Positions 1 to 9,296 are shown, numbered from the stretch's first letter. The stretch is 64,000 nt of DNA from Sphingobium arseniciresistens (GCA_029167225.1 JARFNK010000025.1:1-64000); one strand, 5' to 3'. A program made the numbers and translations. The notes: generated by a model not told the origin, from the letters alone.

Positions 1-335
1 ACGATCAGCCCAGACAACCGATCCTACCGGCCATCATAGTTGCCGCTCAACCGGCCATCGTAGTTGTCGCCACGCACGCTGCCGCTCCCGCTAGGCCGAA
101 AGCAACAATAAGCGCCCGAAATCTCGAAATTAATGCCTCTTCAGAAGTGCTGGCCAAAATTCAGATCAAGTCCGGAAGAATGCGGGAACCCACAACTGAA
201 ATGGCGACCGGAATCTGCTTAACCGTTTGCAGTTAGGCGCGCGCCTGTCGCCGCCGGATTTGAACGGTCGAGCAGGGGGACGGCGTGCGAGAAGCCACGC
301 GGCAGATCGATTATTCCTGGCGAGGACGCCAGACG
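1..335. other. Gene-poor left edge of window
   Basis: No gene can be supported between the window edge and the KpsT stop. A minus-strand frame opening with a TTG codon near 155 would give about 36 residues resembling a signal peptide. The NYDGR-encoding repeat lies in a different frame, so a decayed small exported protein is possible but unproven. Confidence 0.3.
27..74. repeat. 24-nt imperfect tandem repeat encoding NYDGR on the minus strand
   Basis: Two adjacent 24-nt units (27-50 and 51-74) share CCGGCCATC[A/G]TAGTTG[C/T]CGC. Read on the minus strand they encode GDNYDGRL then SGNYDGR followed by a TAG stop. This resembles the tail of a small secreted repeat protein, but no convincing start in that frame was found. 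It may be a remnant. Confidence 0.4.
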
Positions 336-998
336 TCACGCCGATCGTCGCTGATTCCAAGCGTGAACGGCCAGCGCTTCGTCGATCGTGTCGTAAAAGG
401 ACAGCCTGTTGTTGGCGAGGACCGCTCCGCGCTGGCAATAAGCGCGCAACGTTTCCGGCGCATGAGAGACCATGATGAGTGTCCCTTCTCGGCCGCGGCT
501 TGCCAACGCTTCCTGGGATCTCTGGCGAAAGCGCTCGTCGCCCACGGCCGTAACCTCGTCGACGAGATAGCAGTCGAAGCGGATCGCGAGGCTGATCGCA
601 AAAGCGAGCCGTGCCTGCATGCCGGACGAATATGTTCGCACAGGTTGATGCAGATAAGCCCCCAGCTGGGCAAAATCTTCGACATAGGCAAGCAGCGGTG
701 CCGCCGGACGGCGATAGATGCGCGCGATAAAGCGCGCATTGTCAGCCCCCGTAAGGCTGGACTGGAAAGCGCTGGAATAGCCGATGGGCCACGATACGCT
801 CATCCTGCGAGTGATTCTACCCGATGTGGGATACTCGACGCCCGCGAACAATCGCAGAAGCGTCGACTTTCCGGCTCCGTTGGCGCCGCACACACCAATC
901 GATTCGCCCCGCTGAATCACGAAGCTGGCGTCGTGAAGAACCGTCTTGCGCAAATTGCGCGCGTGATAGGTCATGCCGACATTCGAGAAACGGATCAT
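336..998 (-). CDS. kpsT: Capsule export ABC transporter ATPase, KpsT-like
   Basis: This 220-residue ATPase is expected to power export of lipid-linked capsule across the inner membrane with the KpsM permease at 14341-15156. Visible motifs are Walker A GANGAGKST (residues 38-46), the ABC signature SSGMQ (about 124), Walker B CYLVDE (about 143) and a switch histidine in VSHA. The start at 998 is chosen over an upstream ATG at 1058 because MIRFSNVGMTY matches the usual KpsT start and gives the usual length of about 220. It lacks the C-terminal carbohydrate-binding domain of Wzt proteins. It is oddly placed: about 13 kb from kpsM and divergent from the neighbouring glycosyltransferase. Confidence 0.88.
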   Translation of the reverse strand: MIRFSNVGMTYHARNLRKTVLHDASFVIQRGESIGVCGANGAGKSTLLRLFAGVEYPTSGRITRRMSVSWPIGYSSAFQSSLTGADNARFIARIYRRPAAPLLAYVEDFAQLGAYLHQPVRTYSSGMQARLAFAISLAIRFDCYLVDEVTAVGDERFRQRSQEALASRGREGTLIMVSHAPETLRAYCQRGAVLANNRLSFYDTIDEALAVHAWNQRRSA

Positions 999-1114
999 GT
1001 CACAGGCCCCATACAGAATAAGCGACGCTTCCATGCCCGATCTCTGATCATCTTGCAAGCATTGTCATTTCTGTATGTAGTATATGAAAAGTATAGAGTT
1101 ACCGGAGAGGTGAA

Positions 1115-2362
1115 TTGACTCAATCTCTCAGTAATATGGAGCGAATATCTCGCCTGTATGATCCGACTTATGTTTACCGTGTTGAAGATCTTAATGGAGG
1201 CGTTCCTGTCCAGGTTTGCATCGAAGGTCGGATGCTCAAGGACGGAGAGGGGACAGGCGTCACCAATTACGCCCGGACGCTGAACCAATGCTTGCACGAG
1301 GCGGGCGCTGAACCTTTGATCCTGGGTGATGGCGATAGCAATCGGCCACGTTCGCGCGCACTCCGGTGGCTCGCGGCAGCTCGGCGAGCGCCAAGAATGG
1401 CGCAAGCGCCCGACAACGCGCCCAATGTTCCAGCCGTTCCGGACCTTTTCCGCGAGGCTCAGGTTTTCTTCAATATACATGGCCGAACTTTGCCTGTGGC
1501 CTTCAAAAACCCACCGGTTGTGATGCATTGGACCTATCCAGTTCCTCTCCATGTCATCGGCGCGCGCAACCTCTATACAATTCATGATCTTATACCGCTC
1601 ACGCATCCGGATTTGACGCCCATCCCGCAGGGGCGCCATGCGCGTATTCTCGATGCGATCCTTGAACGCGCCGATCTGCTCGTCACAGTGACGGAGGCGA
1701 TGCGCTCCGAGATAGTCGAACAACTAGGCGTCTCATCCGATCGCGTCGTTAGCACGTGGCAAGCGGTCGATGCGCCGCTCCAGGCTGATCCGCCCTTGCC
1801 AAAAGGCATCAAAAGCGGACGCTATTTCCTTTTCTGTGGTAGGGTCGAGAGCCGAAAGAATTTGATAGCCCTTGCCGAGGCTCACGCCCTCAGCAAGTCA
1901 TCGCTGCCTCTGTTGGTTGTCGGGCCTCGTGTTCCCGGCGAAGAAGCGCTTGAGGAGGCACTGAGGTCACATCCGACGGTTCGCCGGCTTGACTACCTGC
2001 CACGCCCTGACTTGCTTGGTTTGATCCGTCGGGCCCGGGCGCTGCTTTTCCCTACGCTCGCGGAGGGTTTTGGCCTTCCGATCGCAGAAGCAATGACATT
2101 GGGCTGCCCGGTCTTGACCAGCTCGCGGGGAGCAACGGCCGAAGTCGCGGGCGGTGCAGCTCTGCTGGTAGAACCCGACCGAATACCCGCAATTTCAGCG
2201 GCGATAGTCAGGCTCGATCAGGACGACGCCCTATGCGCGCGCCTTCGGACGGAAGGCTTCGCACGCGCGCGCAACTTTACACCGGAGCGCTACGCGCGAA
2301 GGCTGCGGACTCTATATGCGCGTGTCCTCGCGCAAAACGAAGAAGGCACATTAGTGTCATGA
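1115..2362 (+). CDS. GT4-type glycosyltransferase (group 1)
   Basis: A 415-residue GT-B fold glycosyltransferase, probably adding a sugar to the capsule repeat or linker in the cytoplasm. Motifs: EGTGVTNYA near residues 45-53 in the N-terminal acceptor domain, GRVESRKN at about 242 where the donor domain starts, and EGFGLPIAEAM at about 317 with the E-x7-E signature. The TTG start at 1115 follows GGAGAGGTG; an internal ATG at 1136 has no ribosome site. It is first in a tight plus-strand operon and overlaps the next gene by ATGA. It is a clear paralogue of that gene. Donor and linkage cannot be read from sequence. Confidence 0.85.
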   Translation: MTQSLSNMERISRLYDPTYVYRVEDLNGGVPVQVCIEGRMLKDGEGTGVTNYARTLNQCLHEAGAEPLILGDGDSNRPRSRALRWLAAARRAPRMAQAPDNAPNVPAVPDLFREAQVFFNIHGRTLPVAFKNPPVVMHWTYPVPLHVIGARNLYTIHDLIPLTHPDLTPIPQGRHARILDAILERADLLVTVTEAMRSEIVEQLGVSSDRVVSTWQAVDAPLQADPPLPKGIKSGRYFLFCGRVESRKNLIALAEAHALSKSSLPLLVVGPRVPGEEALEEALRSHPTVRRLDYLPRPDLLGLIRRARALLFPTLAEGFGLPIAEAMTLGCPVLTSSRGATAEVAGGAALLVEPDRIPAISAAIVRLDQDDALCARLRTEGFARARNFTPERYARRLRTLYARVLAQNEEGTLVS

Positions 2363-3720
2363 GCCTGCCGCCAGACCTTCGCATCGGAATCGATGGCTTC
2401 AACTTGGCATTGCCCCAAGGAACTGGTGTTGCAACCTATGCTCGAACGCTGGCCGAAGCCCTCCAGGGCATGGGTCGACGTATCGATCTCGTTTACGGGC
2501 TGGATGTCAGCCCCAAAAGTGCGTTGCACCAGCGAGAAACCCTCTTCTTCGCCGCGCTGGCCCAAGGCCGATCGGGCGAAGAACCGCCTGCAAAAATTAC
2601 ACCTTGGGGGCGCGTTCGTCGTCTCGCCATGGGACCTGGGGCACGTGATCTCGTCGAAGTGCCCGTATCGGGCCGGGTCGTGCGCGAAGGCGTCGGCGCT
2701 CGCGTTCCAGCTTTTGACCGTCTGTTCACACTCAATCGTCTTTTCTGGATCGGGCGCCGCTATCTGTTACGCTACGGACGATTGTTGCCAGTCCGGATGC
2801 CGGAACCACCCGCCATCATGCACTGGACCTACCCTGTACCAGTCCGGCTCGTTGGTGCGCGCAACATCTACACCATTCATGACCTTGTTCCGCTGAGGCT
2901 TCCTTACTTGAGCCTGGAGAACAAGGCCTATCATGAGCGGCTGCTGCAGGCCTGCGCAAGCGCCGCAGAACATATCCTGACCGTATCAGATGTGTCGCGT
3001 GGCGATATCATGGAGCAACTCGGCTTTGCATCCAACCATGTAACCACCATCCATCAGGCGGTGCCGGACATGCAAACGCCAGCGGGCGAACCTGAGGTCG
3101 AGGCGAGGCGCCTGCACGCTCTATTCGATCTCGAACCGCAGGGCTATTTCCTGTTCTACGGAGCCACTGAGCCCAAAAAAAATGTTGGCCGGCTGATCGA
3201 AGCCTATTTGGGCTCCGGCATAGATAGGCCGCTCATCATTGCAGGCCCCACCGCATGGCAGTCCGAAGGCGAACTGCGACTGCTTCAAGGTGCCCACGGC
3301 AAGACACTATCTCGTGCTAGCCAGATCCGCAGGATCGACTATCTGCCGGCAGATCATCTCGCTTTGCTGTTGCGCGGAGCACGGGGGTTGGTGTTCCCCT
3401 CGCTCTACGAGGGCTTTGGCTTGCCAACGATAGAGGCAATGCGCGCCGGGGTCCCGGTGATTGCGGGCGATGCCGGGGCCCTTCCTGAGATCACCGGCGG
3501 CGCTGCTCTGCTGGTTGATCCCTATGACGTAAGCGCAATCAGTGCTGCCATGGCGCGGCTGGATACCGACGCCGAATTGCGAGCACGACTTATCGCTGCC
3601 GGAAATGAGCGCGCCGAAAACTACGCGCTCGGACCCTATCAGTACGCTCTAAACCAGCTTCATTTGCAGTTGCTGGAAGGCGAGCACCGCACTCCCTTTG
3701 CCTTATCCGGAGCTCTGTAA
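2359..3720 (+). CDS. GT4-type glycosyltransferase (group 1)
   Basis: A 453-residue GT-B glycosyltransferase, paralogous to the preceding gene. It shows GTGVATYARTL at residues 21-31, EPKKN near 270 and EGFGLPTIEAM near 350, the canonical GT4 donor-binding landmarks. The start at 2359 gives an ATGA overlap with the upstream stop; an upstream in-frame start at 2233 would lie deep in that gene and is rejected. Its stop overlaps the start of the export lipoprotein (TAATG). Likely role: assembly of the capsule backbone on its lipid carrier. Confidence 0.86.
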   Translation: MSLPPDLRIGIDGFNLALPQGTGVATYARTLAEALQGMGRRIDLVYGLDVSPKSALHQRETLFFAALAQGRSGEEPPAKITPWGRVRRLAMGPGARDLVEVPVSGRVVREGVGARVPAFDRLFTLNRLFWIGRRYLLRYGRLLPVRMPEPPAIMHWTYPVPVRLVGARNIYTIHDLVPLRLPYLSLENKAYHERLLQACASAAEHILTVSDVSRGDIMEQLGFASNHVTTIHQAVPDMQTPAGEPEVEARRLHALFDLEPQGYFLFYGATEPKKNVGRLIEAYLGSGIDRPLIIAGPTAWQSEGELRLLQGAHGKTLSRASQIRRIDYLPADHLALLLRGARGLVFPSLYEGFGLPTIEAMRAGVPVIAGDAGALPEITGGAALLVDPYDVSAISAAMARLDTDAELRARLIAAGNERAENYALGPYQYALNQLHLQLLEGEHRTPFALSGAL

Positions 3721-4859
3721 TGTCTCCCCGAAATTCCTTCGCCTTCCGGACGGGAATATGCTTGCTGCCCGCTTTGCTGGCTGGCTGCGCGTCGCTCCCA
3801 ACCAGCGGGCCGACCGGTGTTGAGATCGTACGTGCACAGCGTGATCTCGGAAAATTCGAACTCGTTGAACTCGATGAGGCCGTCGTCGCGGAGTTGGAAG
3901 CAGCGCCGTCGAGCGGTCGAGGGCGCCTCTCCGTTCTGGCTCAACCTGGGGATGTCGATAGGATTGGTCCCGGCGACATTCTTCAGATATCGATTTTCGA
4001 AGTCGGCGTCGCGCTTTTCGGTGGCAGGGGTGCCACGCTTGATCCTGCCGCTCCGGCAACTGGCTCGGGGGAAACTCTGCCTCCCGTAGTCGTCGGGCGC
4101 GACGGCTCAATCACGCTCCCATGGGTCGGCCGCATTCAGGCAGCAGGATCGACCCCGGACGAACTTGGTATGACCCTTACCGGGCGCTACCGTGCAAACT
4201 CGGAAAACCCTCAGGTGATGGTCGCAATTCGAGAGAATGTGAACAATACGGTTGTGGTGCAAGGCGACGTGAAGAAGCCCGGACGGTTGCCTCTCACACT
4301 TGCGCGTGAACGCGTTCTGGACGCGATCGCTATCGCCGGTGGCCTTGCTAACCCCACTGCGGATTCCCTGGTAAACATCAGCCGTGGCGACCGCAGCGCA
4401 GAAGGGCCGCTGAGCGCGATCGAACCAGGATCGATCGACGATCTGCAACTCCTGCCACAAGATCGATTGTCAATCACATTTCGTCCTCGCACGTACACCC
4501 TGCTAGGCGCTGCGGGAAAGCCTGCGGAGGTGCCTTTCCAGAACATGCGCGTATCGCTTGCCGAGGCCTTGGGCCGAGGGGCAGGCCCCAATGAGAACCA
4601 GGCGGACCCGCGCGCGGTGTTCGTTTTTCGCTATGAGCCAGCTAATCTCGATGGCTCCCCGGCGGAGGGCGCCGTCCCGGTCGCCTATCGCGTGAATATG
4701 CGCGATCCAATGGCCTATTTTCTGACTCAGCGCTTCGAGATGCATCCGCGCGACGTGGTCTATGTCGGCAACGCGGGAGCCAACATCCCCACAAAGGCAA
4801 TGCAAATCCTCAATCTCTTCTTCTCGCCCTTCTATACTGCAAAGGTCGTGACCCAATGA
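3720..4859 (+). CDS. Outer-membrane polysaccharide export lipoprotein (KpsD/Wza family)
   Basis: A 379-residue outer-membrane polysaccharide export protein. A signal peptide ends in a lipobox LAGC with the lipidated cysteine at residue 23. The polysaccharide-export domain begins at DRIGPGDILQISIFE (about 78), and SLBB-type segments follow (NTVVVQGDVKKPGRLPL, and a second around 255). It should form the periplasm-to-surface channel for capsule that passes KpsM/KpsT/KpsE. It is translationally coupled to both neighbours (TAATG upstream, ATGA downstream). Confidence 0.88.
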   Translation: MSPRNSFAFRTGICLLPALLAGCASLPTSGPTGVEIVRAQRDLGKFELVELDEAVVAELEAAPSSGRGRLSVLAQPGDVDRIGPGDILQISIFEVGVALFGGRGATLDPAAPATGSGETLPPVVVGRDGSITLPWVGRIQAAGSTPDELGMTLTGRYRANSENPQVMVAIRENVNNTVVVQGDVKKPGRLPLTLARERVLDAIAIAGGLANPTADSLVNISRGDRSAEGPLSAIEPGSIDDLQLLPQDRLSITFRPRTYTLLGAAGKPAEVPFQNMRVSLAEALGRGAGPNENQADPRAVFVFRYEPANLDGSPAEGAVPVAYRVNMRDPMAYFLTQRFEMHPRDVVYVGNAGANIPTKAMQILNLFFSPFYTAKVVTQ

Positions 4860-6601
4860 ACATGGATCAAGGTGCGATCGAACCCTCGGGAACGCCTTCC
4901 CAGAACCTGCGGCGGCCGACACTTCTGGATGTGGCACGGGGCTATAGAATGTTTCTTGGACGGGAGCTTGAAGGCGCGGCCATCGCTGGTTTCCATATCT
5001 CGAAATCGCCTGACCTGTGGAACCTGATCGAAACGATTTGGTCATGTCAGGAAGCCCAGAACCGCCGCTTGGTGGCTTCGATGGAAACGGCCCAACGATA
5101 TCAAGAGTCTGATATCCTCACCCTTGAAACCTCTCACGAACAACTTGATCAACTTTACCAAATCACACTGGAAGCATGGCGTTTACGCGGACTTGGGTCT
5201 TACAGGGAGGAATTGCGTCGCAATACCGCCAGGTTTTCGGGCAGAAGCGGACGGTGGAACTGCGCCCACACCCTCGAAGCGGGGCGGTCTGAACTGCAGC
5301 ACTTGACCAAAGCTCTCTCCCGCTTTGGTTGGGAAGCGGTGCAGGGCCTCACCATTACGGCGCTAGGCCCGGAAAGCTTTCGCCTATTGCAGGGAACGGA
5401 GGATATCGACGCCAGATTGATCGGCTTCGAGCTGCTTACCACGGACCTGGCAGGCGCCAACCAGACTCAGCTTGAGAGCGGCCATTCCTCAGCGAATTTC
5501 CATCCAATTGCCGACTTCCGCGAGCATGCCGATATCGCTGACTTGTTCTACTCGATCGGTGGGCTTCAATATGCGCCGCCGCCGGTTGCAATCGATATCG
5601 TGCGGCATGCTGTCAGTTGTCTTAAGCCTGGCGGAATTGCGGTCTTTCAGATTCCGACATTTTTGCATGATTACAGCTTTGACGCTGTCGAATATCTTGC
5701 GGGGAAGGGCCAAACACTCACAGGTGAACTGCACGCTGTGCCTCAGCATGCAGTTCTGAACCTGCTTGCAACCGAAGGCATGCAGGTCCTGGAGGTGGTG
5801 CCGGATGCAAGCATCGGCATACACGGCCTTTCCTACCTCTATTTTGCGCGCAAAAACTCCGATTTCGACGCGGGGCGAGCATCAGCCTCGCAGACGAGGC
5901 GACTGACAAATGAGAAGGATGATCACGTGGAACAGACTTTGACAAATGACGATCTTGAGCACTCTATTCAAAATCGACAGTGGTTTCATCGCATCGATCT
6001 TGGCAACGGCGTCATCACGCCGGGCATGGACGACACACCTTTCAAGCTGCCTGCGCTCGTGCTGCCGGATGATCTGTCCGGCAAAACAGTCCTCGATGTT
6101 GGCGCATGGGACGGATTCTTTTCCTTCGAGTGCGAGAGGCGTGGCGCGGCTCGCGTGGTCGCTAGTGACTCCTATTGTTGGGATGGCGAGGATATCCAGG
6201 ATGGCGGCGGTTTCCGCCTGGCTCATGCCGCACTCAACTCCCGGGTTGAGCGTCTGAATGTCAGCGTAGAGCAGCTGGACTCAGCCATCCACGGTACGTT
6301 CGACTATGTGCTATTTCTCGGTGTGCTCTATCATGCGCGCGATCCCCTCGGCTATCTCGCAAAGATGCGGTCGTTATGCCGCGAGGTCACGGTTATCGAA
6401 ACTTGGGTCGATGGACTTGATATCGATCGACCGGCGATGATCTTCTACCCCGGAGGTGCGCTTAACAACGATGCATCGAACTATTTCGGGCCGAACGAAT
6501 CTGCGGTGATTGCTATGTGCAAGGAAGTCGGCTTCTCAGAAGTCGAGGTTGTAAACCGTCACTATTATCCCAACCGCATGGTTTTCCATGCACGCGTATG
6601 A
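4856..6601 (+). CDS. Tandem SAM-methyltransferase protein with N-terminal DUF4214-like segment
   Basis: A 581-residue, apparently three-part protein. Residues 25-70 (GYRMFLGRELEG then a helical region) resemble DUF4214 modules. Residues about 160-335 look like a methyltransferase core that keeps the LKPGGIAVFQIP strand but has no clear glycine-rich motif I. Residues about 375-581 form a complete class I methyltransferase with VLDVGAWDGFFSFE at about 411 and FLGVLYHARDPL at about 484, resembling CmoB/DUF1698-type enzymes. Position at the end of the capsule operon suggests modification or termination of the glycan. The substrate is unknown. Confidence 0.75.
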   Translation: MNMDQGAIEPSGTPSQNLRRPTLLDVARGYRMFLGRELEGAAIAGFHISKSPDLWNLIETIWSCQEAQNRRLVASMETAQRYQESDILTLETSHEQLDQLYQITLEAWRLRGLGSYREELRRNTARFSGRSGRWNCAHTLEAGRSELQHLTKALSRFGWEAVQGLTITALGPESFRLLQGTEDIDARLIGFELLTTDLAGANQTQLESGHSSANFHPIADFREHADIADLFYSIGGLQYAPPPVAIDIVRHAVSCLKPGGIAVFQIPTFLHDYSFDAVEYLAGKGQTLTGELHAVPQHAVLNLLATEGMQVLEVVPDASIGIHGLSYLYFARKNSDFDAGRASASQTRRLTNEKDDHVEQTLTNDDLEHSIQNRQWFHRIDLGNGVITPGMDDTPFKLPALVLPDDLSGKTVLDVGAWDGFFSFECERRGAARVVASDSYCWDGEDIQDGGGFRLAHAALNSRVERLNVSVEQLDSAIHGTFDYVLFLGVLYHARDPLGYLAKMRSLCREVTVIETWVDGLDIDRPAMIFYPGGALNNDASNYFGPNESAVIAMCKEVGFSEVEVVNRHYYPNRMVFHARV

Positions 6602-6631
6602 GCGCCAATTCCCGCTTTGATCGAGGTATAA

Positions 6632-6659
6632 GGAGGGGCGCCTATAGCGTCCCCCTTTT
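6632..6659 (+). terminator. Rho-independent terminator after the plus-strand capsule operon
   Basis: GGGGCGC (6635-6641), a 5-nt loop, then GCGTCCCC (6647-6654, one bulged T) followed by CTTTT. It lies 30 nt after the methyltransferase stop and touches the stop of the convergent minus-strand operon. Confidence 0.65.
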
Positions 6660-7546
6660 CATTCAGGTCGCACAAATTCGTACACTGTTGCATAGTGTGA
6701 ATTGGCGCATGGGTGCTTCGCGAACCGAAAGCCTGCAGTCTCAAACAAACGTACCAGAAACTCCTCCTGAAAGCCTAGTTCCATCCAACCGCGGGCGTGG
6801 GTCACCGCAATATTTTCGCCATCTAAGCGGATGCCCCAAGGGTACGGCATGATATCAGGCGCGTTCGTGACAATGGGCTCGCCCGCGAGCAGAACCTTTC
6901 CGCCTGGTTTCAGAAGCTCCGCGAGACGATGGACCAATGACTGAAAATCAAGACAATGGTGGAAGCTCTCGTAAAAGAATACGAGGTCATAGGCGTGCGA
7001 TTGACCTGCGGGATTATAGCCGAATGTCCCTATATAGGGAGTGAGATCGACCTTGTAGTGTTCCGACGAGGCCGCCACGGCATTGCAATAGTGCGCACTG
7101 ATATCCACGGTCTCGACGCTAAAGCCTATTCGAGCGAAGGTGAGTGCGATCTGCCCAAATCCAGCACCATATTCCAGAATGCGTGGACGCTGACGGGCCG
7201 TGAGGCCGCTAATCTTGAGAATATGTCCCATCGCCATGAGATGGTCGCCGGCGACCATAGCATCATTTGCCGAATAGAGTCCTGGACGTCGTATCGGATC
7301 GAGCCTGGCAACCTCAGGCGTTTCCTCATCACGATCAGGTTGATAATCTGATCGCCCAGTAATGGCTCGCCAGAGGGCGAGCTGCTGATCGCGATAAGGG
7401 ATCCCGAGAGGATCGAGATCGTGCCGATACCATGCCGGCAGTTGGAAGCGAGCTTCCTTGATCTGCTGGCTCGACCCGGGATTGTTGAGCTGGCGCCAAG
7501 CTTCACCAGCCTGCTCGATTTCGAAATGGCGGGGCGCTGCACTCAT
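6659..7546 (-). CDS. Class I SAM-dependent methyltransferase
   Basis: A 295-residue methyltransferase, last gene of the minus-strand capsule operon. Motif I is ILEYGAGFGQIA (residues 123-134), followed by VETVDIS and then DLVFFYESFHHC and LLKPGGKVLLAGEP. A start at 7546 is preferred because it gives the ATGA overlap typical of this operon and follows GGAG; an upstream ATG at 7558 is also possible. It probably methylates a capsule sugar or nucleotide sugar. The acceptor is not predictable. Confidence 0.8.
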   Translation of the reverse strand: MSAAPRHFEIEQAGEAWRQLNNPGSSQQIKEARFQLPAWYRHDLDPLGIPYRDQQLALWRAITGRSDYQPDRDEETPEVARLDPIRRPGLYSANDAMVAGDHLMAMGHILKISGLTARQRPRILEYGAGFGQIALTFARIGFSVETVDISAHYCNAVAASSEHYKVDLTPYIGTFGYNPAGQSHAYDLVFFYESFHHCLDFQSLVHRLAELLKPGGKVLLAGEPIVTNAPDIMPYPWGIRLDGENIAVTHARGWMELGFQEEFLVRLFETAGFRFAKHPCANSHYATVYEFVRPE

Positions 7547-8586
7547 TTCGCACTCCATTGTTGGAGCACATCGGCTGAAACGCTCAAGGTTGCGTTTGGA
7601 AACTGGTGGTCATCGAACCAGAAGCGACCTTCACATACGAGCGCCACGCGGGCCTCAAAGCCGCGGGCAACAGCTTCTCGAGGTACTTCTAACCAAAAGG
7701 GCAGGGTCGCGTCGGCCTGGAGAGCGCCGCTGCCGAAAGAGAAGCGGGCACTGCGGGGTTGTGTAAGATCGTCACCGGGCGAGATGATTCTTGCACCGAC
7801 TCGAATTAGGTCTCGCTCGAACCGTTCGATCGAGAATGCCTTTGGCGAGCTATTGCGGAGCGTACCGCGCAAAGCAAAACCTCCCTCTTCGGATGGCGAC
7901 AGCGCTGGATCGAGTGCTATCTGATGCGCGAACGCTGAAAGCCATGACCGCTGTAGATGATGAGGTTTGGGAAGCGGCCGGCCATGGTCAATCGCCTCGA
8001 TCATCCTCGAGAGATAATTGGTCTGCGCCAATGCTTGCTCAAGAGCGGAATATGGAATCCCCTCAATCCTATCGAGCCTGATCCCGACTGCGGGCCGCAA
8101 ACTTCGAGCGAGTGCGATGTCGGTGTCAACCGTGTCCGAAGAACTCGTTATATGGACAGTAAGCGCGGAGGAAGTGAGGTGAGGGGGCGGTGGGGAGGAG
8201 GCAATGTCGTAAGCCATTGCGACGGCTGCGGCATCCAATGGTCCGGCACCTGGTGCCGCCGACGGCGCCCATGTTATCACGCGTTCAGCGCGCAAAACGC
8301 TGCCGAAAAACAACGCGGCTCTCGCACCTGCACCAATCCCGAAGCAAAAGATGCGATGCCCGTTGCGTACCCGTTCGATGAGCCGGGCGCGCGCAATTGG
8401 CAGTTCGGATGAGAGCCATTCGTCAGCGATCAAAAGGCGGTTGCCCAGCGATTGTTCCAGGCTCGAAAAAACGGCCAGCGCCGGACGTCCCAGCGGATCC
8501 ACATCAGGAAATCCAAGCCACAATGGACTATGTCCGTCTTGCCTATCGATCTGGACAGGTCGTGCCGGCTGACTCCCGGCTTTCAT
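7543..8586 (-). CDS. Unrecognised capsule-locus protein: hydrolase-like core plus C-terminal beta-sandwich
   Basis: A 347-residue protein with no family assigned with confidence. Residues about 75-110 (FCFGIGAGARAALFFGS then a hydrophobic strand VITWAPSA) resemble the nucleophile elbow of alpha/beta hydrolases, but the serine position is glycine (GxGxG in place of GxSxG). Residues about 235-347 look like an immunoglobulin-like beta-sandwich (LRGTLRNSS, DLIRVGARI, WLEVP), similar in style to Wzt C-terminal or glycan-accessory domains. It is coupled by ATGA overlaps to methyltransferases on both sides, so a role in glycan modification or recognition is inferred. Confidence 0.55.
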   Translation of the reverse strand: MKAGSQPARPVQIDRQDGHSPLWLGFPDVDPLGRPALAVFSSLEQSLGNRLLIADEWLSSELPIARARLIERVRNGHRIFCFGIGAGARAALFFGSVLRAERVITWAPSAAPGAGPLDAAAVAMAYDIASSPPPPHLTSSALTVHITSSSDTVDTDIALARSLRPAVGIRLDRIEGIPYSALEQALAQTNYLSRMIEAIDHGRPLPKPHHLQRSWLSAFAHQIALDPALSPSEEGGFALRGTLRNSSPKAFSIERFERDLIRVGARIISPGDDLTQPRSARFSFGSGALQADATLPFWLEVPREAVARGFEARVALVCEGRFWFDDHQFPNATLSVSADVLQQWSAK

Positions 8587-9296
8587 GCTTTTTTGCCGAT
8601 CAGGATAACGCCATAATGGCCACCATGATTGGTGTGCTGAACCGTCAAGCGGTGGATCCCCGCCTTGTTCAGAATGACCATGACCTGGCCCAGATCGTAA
8701 TCGTACATTGTCATTCCGCCAACTGGCGGAGTGAATACCAGCGGCCTATAGAACTCTCCATCCCACCGCAGGACCTCAGCGCCATCTTCCTGGGGCCGGC
8801 AAATACCCATTTCACGGCCAATCGTGACGTGCAAGGTTATGGCACCTCCGCTGCTCAGCTTCGCCACCAGGTCCGCGATAATCTTAGTGCCCCGGCTGGG
8901 ATGAATGTGCTGGAACACGATTAGTGAATTGATCCAGTCGACCTCGACGTCCGGCACCTGGTCCGTGTAGATGGTGTTCTGAGAAGCGTTCTTCCGTGCG
9001 ATCTCCAGCATACCCGGCGCCACGTCGACGCCGTAGACCTTCTCGGCGACCGTTGCCATCATGCGGGTAAGGCGGCCAACCCCGCATCCGAAATCGAGCG
9101 CGTTCCTGGGTTTGAATGCACCATATTGTGTTTGAAGTATCTCAAGCTGCCATTGAAGATCCCGGCGACCACTTTCCCAAAAGCGTTCCAAGGCTTCGTC
9201 GTTGATGTTGCCGCGTAGATAGGCCGGGTCGGTGAGGACGCCGAAATAAGGCTCCGTGGCCGCAATTTCTGCCCAATCTGAGTCGGTGTCTTTCAT
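8583..9296 (-). CDS. Class I SAM-dependent methyltransferase
   Basis: A 237-residue enzyme with motif I ALDFGCGVGRLTRMMA (residues 66-81), VYGVDVAPGML after it, and INSLIVFQHIHP in the motif II region. The start at 9296 (MKDTDSDWAE) follows GAGAG; an upstream in-frame ATG at 9335 has no such support. The C-terminus has YDYDLGQVMVIL and HYGVILIGKK strands typical of the fold. It overlaps the next gene by ATGA. Probable capsule modification enzyme with unknown acceptor. Confidence 0.8.
   Translation of the reverse strand: MKDTDSDWAEIAATEPYFGVLTDPAYLRGNINDEALERFWESGRRDLQWQLEILQTQYGAFKPRNALDFGCGVGRLTRMMATVAEKVYGVDVAPGMLEIARKNASQNTIYTDQVPDVEVDWINSLIVFQHIHPSRGTKIIADLVAKLSSGGAITLHVTIGREMGICRPQEDGAEVLRWDGEFYRPLVFTPPVGGMTMYDYDLGQVMVILNKAGIHRLTVQHTNHGGHYGVILIGKKA

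Noticed and set aside
285..1118. Plus-strand frame opposite kpsT
   Set aside because: It mirrors the ATPase on the other strand, which has all Walker and signature motifs.
2233..2358. Longer N-terminus for the second glycosyltransferase
   Set aside because: It would overlap 130 nt of the preceding gene, while the ATGA start at 2359 fits the operon pattern and family length.
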